This document shows positions 43,796-45,860 of a stretch of DNA of 45,860 nt, piece after piece; positions within the stretch are counted from its first letter, which is position 1; each line of letters begins with the position of its first letter. The translations under genes and the position numbers were made by a program. This stretch comes from Brachyspira pilosicoli (lineage in GTDB: Bacteria; Spirochaetota; Brachyspiria; Brachyspirales; Brachyspiraceae), in NCBI RefSeq assembly GCF_008016535.1, contig NZ_SAXY01000002.1, positions 1-45,860 on the forward strand, in the 5' to 3' direction. A model generated the notes under the pieces. That model searched no databases. It saw nothing but the letters and a program-made list of their open reading frames with translations, and was not told the origin of the DNA.

Positions 43796-44995
43796 ATGTG
43801 TAAATTTGATAAGCACTTTTTAATGAATACAGAAGATGTCAAGGAATATTGTAAGAAGGTTTTAAAGTATTTTAATGAAGATGAAGAAATCGATGCTATT
43901 GAAATAGGAGACGGTAATATAAATTATGTGTTTAAGGTTTTTAATAAAGATAAAAAATCTATCATAATAAAGCAGGCTGATGAGTTTTTACGCTCTTCTG
44001 GCAGGGCTTTAGATGTTTATAGAAGCAAGATAGAAGCTGAAATATTAAAAATAGAGTATTCTTTGTCGCCTAATCATATACCTAAAGTTTATTCTTATGA
44101 TGAGAATATGCATGCTTTGGCTATGGAAGATATATCTGATTATAAAAATATGCGTAAAGAGTTATTAGAAGAAAAACAGTTCGATAATTTTTCTGATGAG
44201 ATAGCTGATTTTTTATCTAATGTTTTGCTTCCGACAACTGATTTAGTAATGGATAGAGCAGAGAAAAAAGATAATGTGAAGCTTTTTATAAATAAAGAAT
44301 TATGCGATATTACAGAGGATTTAGTTTTAACAGAGCCTTATTATAATTATAAAAATAGAAATATAATATCTAAGGGGCAAGAAGATTTTGTAGAGAAGTT
44401 TTTGTATAATGATGAAAGCTTAAAATTTGAAATATGCAAATTGAGAGATAGGTTTATGAATTATTCTCAGGCACTTATACATGGAGATTTGCATACTGGG
44501 TCCATATTTATAAACAAAAACGGCATAAAAATAATAGATCCAGAGTTTGCATTTTATGGACCTATAGGATACGACATTGGTAATGTTATAGGAAACTTAT
44601 TTTTCTCTTTGGCTAATAAAACTTATTTTTCTAATAATAAAGATTTTGTTCAATGGATAAATAAAACAATAATAGATACATTTGATAAAATAAATATTTC
44701 TTTAAGAAAGAAGTATGATGATATAGTTACATTTAGTCTTTATAAAAATGAGAGTTTTAAAGAATATTATTTGAGTTCTATATTATCAGATTCTATAGGA
44801 TATGCAGGCACAGAGATAATAAGAAGAACAGTGGGGGATTCTAAAGTAGCCGAAATATCATCTTTAGAATTATCTGATAAAAAACTTATGATGGAGAGAG
44901 CCTTAATAAAAACAGCAATATTGTTTATAAAAAACAGAAATACTATAAATGAAGGTAAGAAATTAATAGATATATTTGAGTTTATAAAAGAGTAA
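43796..44995 (+). CDS. mtnK: S-methyl-5-thioribose kinase
   Basis: This 399-residue protein of the APH/choline-kinase fold is full length for MtnK. Motifs are IGDGNINYVFKV, the Lys strand IIIKQADEFLRSSGRA, LIHGDLHTGSIF with the catalytic Asp, and IIDPEFAFYGPIGYDIG for metal binding. It phosphorylates methylthioribose in the methionine salvage pathway. AAGGAT precedes ATG. No other mtn genes are adjacent, so the rest of the pathway must lie elsewhere. No SAM riboswitch is seen in the leader. Confidence 0.92.
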   Translation: MCKFDKHFLMNTEDVKEYCKKVLKYFNEDEEIDAIEIGDGNINYVFKVFNKDKKSIIIKQADEFLRSSGRALDVYRSKIEAEILKIEYSLSPNHIPKVYSYDENMHALAMEDISDYKNMRKELLEEKQFDNFSDEIADFLSNVLLPTTDLVMDRAEKKDNVKLFINKELCDITEDLVLTEPYYNYKNRNIISKGQEDFVEKFLYNDESLKFEICKLRDRFMNYSQALIHGDLHTGSIFINKNGIKIIDPEFAFYGPIGYDIGNVIGNLFFSLANKTYFSNNKDFVQWINKTIIDTFDKINISLRKKYDDIVTFSLYKNESFKEYYLSSILSDSIGYAGTEIIRRTVGDSKVAEISSLELSDKKLMMERALIKTAILFIKNRNTINEGKKLIDIFEFIKE

Positions 44996-45025
44996 GATTT
45001 TATAGATAAATAAACTTTTAATACT

Positions 45026-45054
45026 AAAAAGGCTTAATCAGAAAAGATTAAGCC
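45026..45054 (-). terminator. bidirectional terminator between mtnK and the barrel protein gene
   Basis: GGCTTAATC, loop AGAAAA and GATTAAGCC form a perfect 9-bp stem. On the minus strand it is followed by TTTTTAGT, a good T-tract serving the barrel gene. On the plus strand the tail ATAATTTT is weaker but could end mtnK. Confidence 0.85.
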
Positions 45055-45077
45055 ATAATTTTAGCAAAACTTGAATA

Positions 45078-45644
45078 TTAGAACCAGTATCTAAATCCTA
45101 ATTGACCAGCAAAGCCAAAGAATGAACCAAAATCAAAACCGCTTCCGCCTTCACCTATATATATACCTAATAATCTAAATCCGCCGCTTCCAACACTAAG
45201 TACACCTACACTAGGAGCCAATTCCACAAATACTTCCCAGTTTTTAGCAAATATAAAAGAGAATCCTATAGGCACTCTTAAAGCAGCACTAATATTCCAA
45301 TATTGGCTTCCAAAATCAACGCTTGCTCCAAGTCCAGGTCCTAAATAGAAATGAATACCAACTGAATCTTTCAACAAAGGAATTTTTAAACCCCACCAAT
45401 CCATAGTAAATCCAATACCGAAAAGCTGATAACCTTCACCAAATAATATTCTGCCTGTTACTCCAAACATTAAAGGAACGCCTTTAAATTGTCCTGTTAA
45501 GCCTAAAGAAGTACTAGCAGGAAAACCTCCCATAAATGCAGCACCAATAGCAGCACCATCAGAATAGGCTGCATGTGCTTGAGTAGGAACAGTTGTTATT
45601 AATGCCAAAGCAAGAATAATAGATAAGATAATTCTTTTTAACAT
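45078..45644 (-). CDS. predicted outer-membrane beta-barrel protein
   Basis: This 188-residue protein has a signal peptide (about residues 1-25, ending AHAAYS). The mature part is Gly-rich and made of alternating amphipathic strands (GVPLMFGVTGRILFG, GLGASVDFGSQYWNISAALRVPIGFSF). It ends GFAGQLGFRYWF, with the C-terminal Phe typical of BamA-inserted barrels. It probably spans the outer membrane as a small barrel. AGGAG precedes the ATG. The function is unknown; spirochaetes have several such small barrels. Confidence 0.8.
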   Translation of the reverse strand: MLKRIILSIILALALITTVPTQAHAAYSDGAAIGAAFMGGFPASTSLGLTGQFKGVPLMFGVTGRILFGEGYQLFGIGFTMDWWGLKIPLLKDSVGIHFYLGPGLGASVDFGSQYWNISAALRVPIGFSFIFAKNWEVFVELAPSVGVLSVGSGGFRLLGIYIGEGGSGFDFGSFFGFAGQLGFRYWF

Positions 45645-45721
45645 AATACATCTCCTTCTATTTAATATAATTTAAATATATATTTTTGATTAAAAAAAGT
45701 CAATAGATTTGTAGTTGGTAT

Positions 45722-45860
45722 TGTTTAGGAGTGTGAGATATTGGACATTTTTTAGTATAAAAAAAGCAGTATCCTTGTTATAATATTTTGAACATAAAAC
45801 AAATAAAAAGGATGCTACTATGAAAAGAGATTATAGCACAGAATTTAAATTATTTATAGT
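45722..45860 (+). mobile_element. IS481-like element, copy 4 (5' end only)
   Basis: The left end TGTTTAGGAG starts at 45722, and the leader, through the transposase start, is nearly identical to copy 2. It has the same orientation as copies 1 and 2. The window ends inside the transposase gene. Confidence 0.9.
45820..45860 (+). CDS. IS481-like transposase, N-terminal part (copy 4)
   Basis: Only the first 13 codons are inside the window (MKRDYSTEFKLFI), differing from copies 2 and 3 at residue 3 (Arg instead of Lys). The leader stem and AAGGAT ribosome-binding site are conserved. Confidence 0.88.
   Translation, partial: MKRDYSTEFKLFI

Noticed and set aside
1-45860. CRISPR arrays, tRNA or rRNA genes, prophage modules
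   Set aside because: No regularly spaced direct repeats, cloverleaf-like segments, rRNA sequence or phage structural genes were recognised by reading.

Overview
The window is strongly A+T-rich and reads like a spirochaete chromosome, most likely Brachyspira. This rests on the gene order of the flagellar export and regulatory block (fliP-fliQ-fliR-flhB-flhA-flhF-flhG-sigma28-fapA), the Asn/Ile/Lys-rich proteins, and several secreted proteins and lipoproteins of spirochaete type. It is an inference from gene content; no 16S rRNA or other marker is present.

Layout. Bases 1-379 are the 3' end of an IS481-like element, followed by an orphan reading frame whose start lies in the IS end, then a hicB-hicA toxin-antitoxin pair, a TSUP permease and a GNAT acetyltransferase (to about 3.35 kb). 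From 3.49 to 16.85 kb one plus-strand gene train encodes the flagellar export gate, the FlhF/FlhG placement GTPase and ATPase, sigma-28, FapA, a NIF3-like protein and a HAD phosphatase. An uncalled mini-gene for a free-standing FlhF N-domain sits between flhA and flhF. Convergent recO and a 55-aa ferredoxin follow.

From 17.9 to 35.7 kb two complete, inverted IS copies bracket hisS, secreted ankyrin and PEGA-like proteins, a GHL10 glycosidase plus a SpoIID protein, a nonsense-broken aldehyde dehydrogenase, deoD, a NagD-like HAD protein, an amidohydrolase lipoprotein, thyA-folA and a CNNM/CorC protein. Their 15-bp target duplications are exchanged between the two copies. This shows that the 15.7-kb segment inverted by recombination between the IS copies.

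From 35.8 to 45.7 kb come ftsY, aroA, a polyprenol-phosphate glycosyltransferase, an unknown gene, a Spy-like/ECF sigma/anti-sigma cassette, a cytoplasmic Nudix-histidine kinase fusion in an operon with an RsbW-like ATPase, mtnK and an outer-membrane barrel protein. A fourth IS copy begins at 45722 and runs off the window.

The most notable signals are: (1) the IS-mediated inversion read from swapped target duplications; (2) the Nudix-histidine kinase fusion paired with an RsbW-like kinase; (3) the free-standing FlhF N-domain gene; (4) a four-copy dispersed intergenic repeat that folds into two hairpins with compensatory changes; (5) an IS leader that hides the transposase ribosome-binding site in read-through transcripts. 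No tRNA, rRNA, CRISPR array or riboswitch was recognised.
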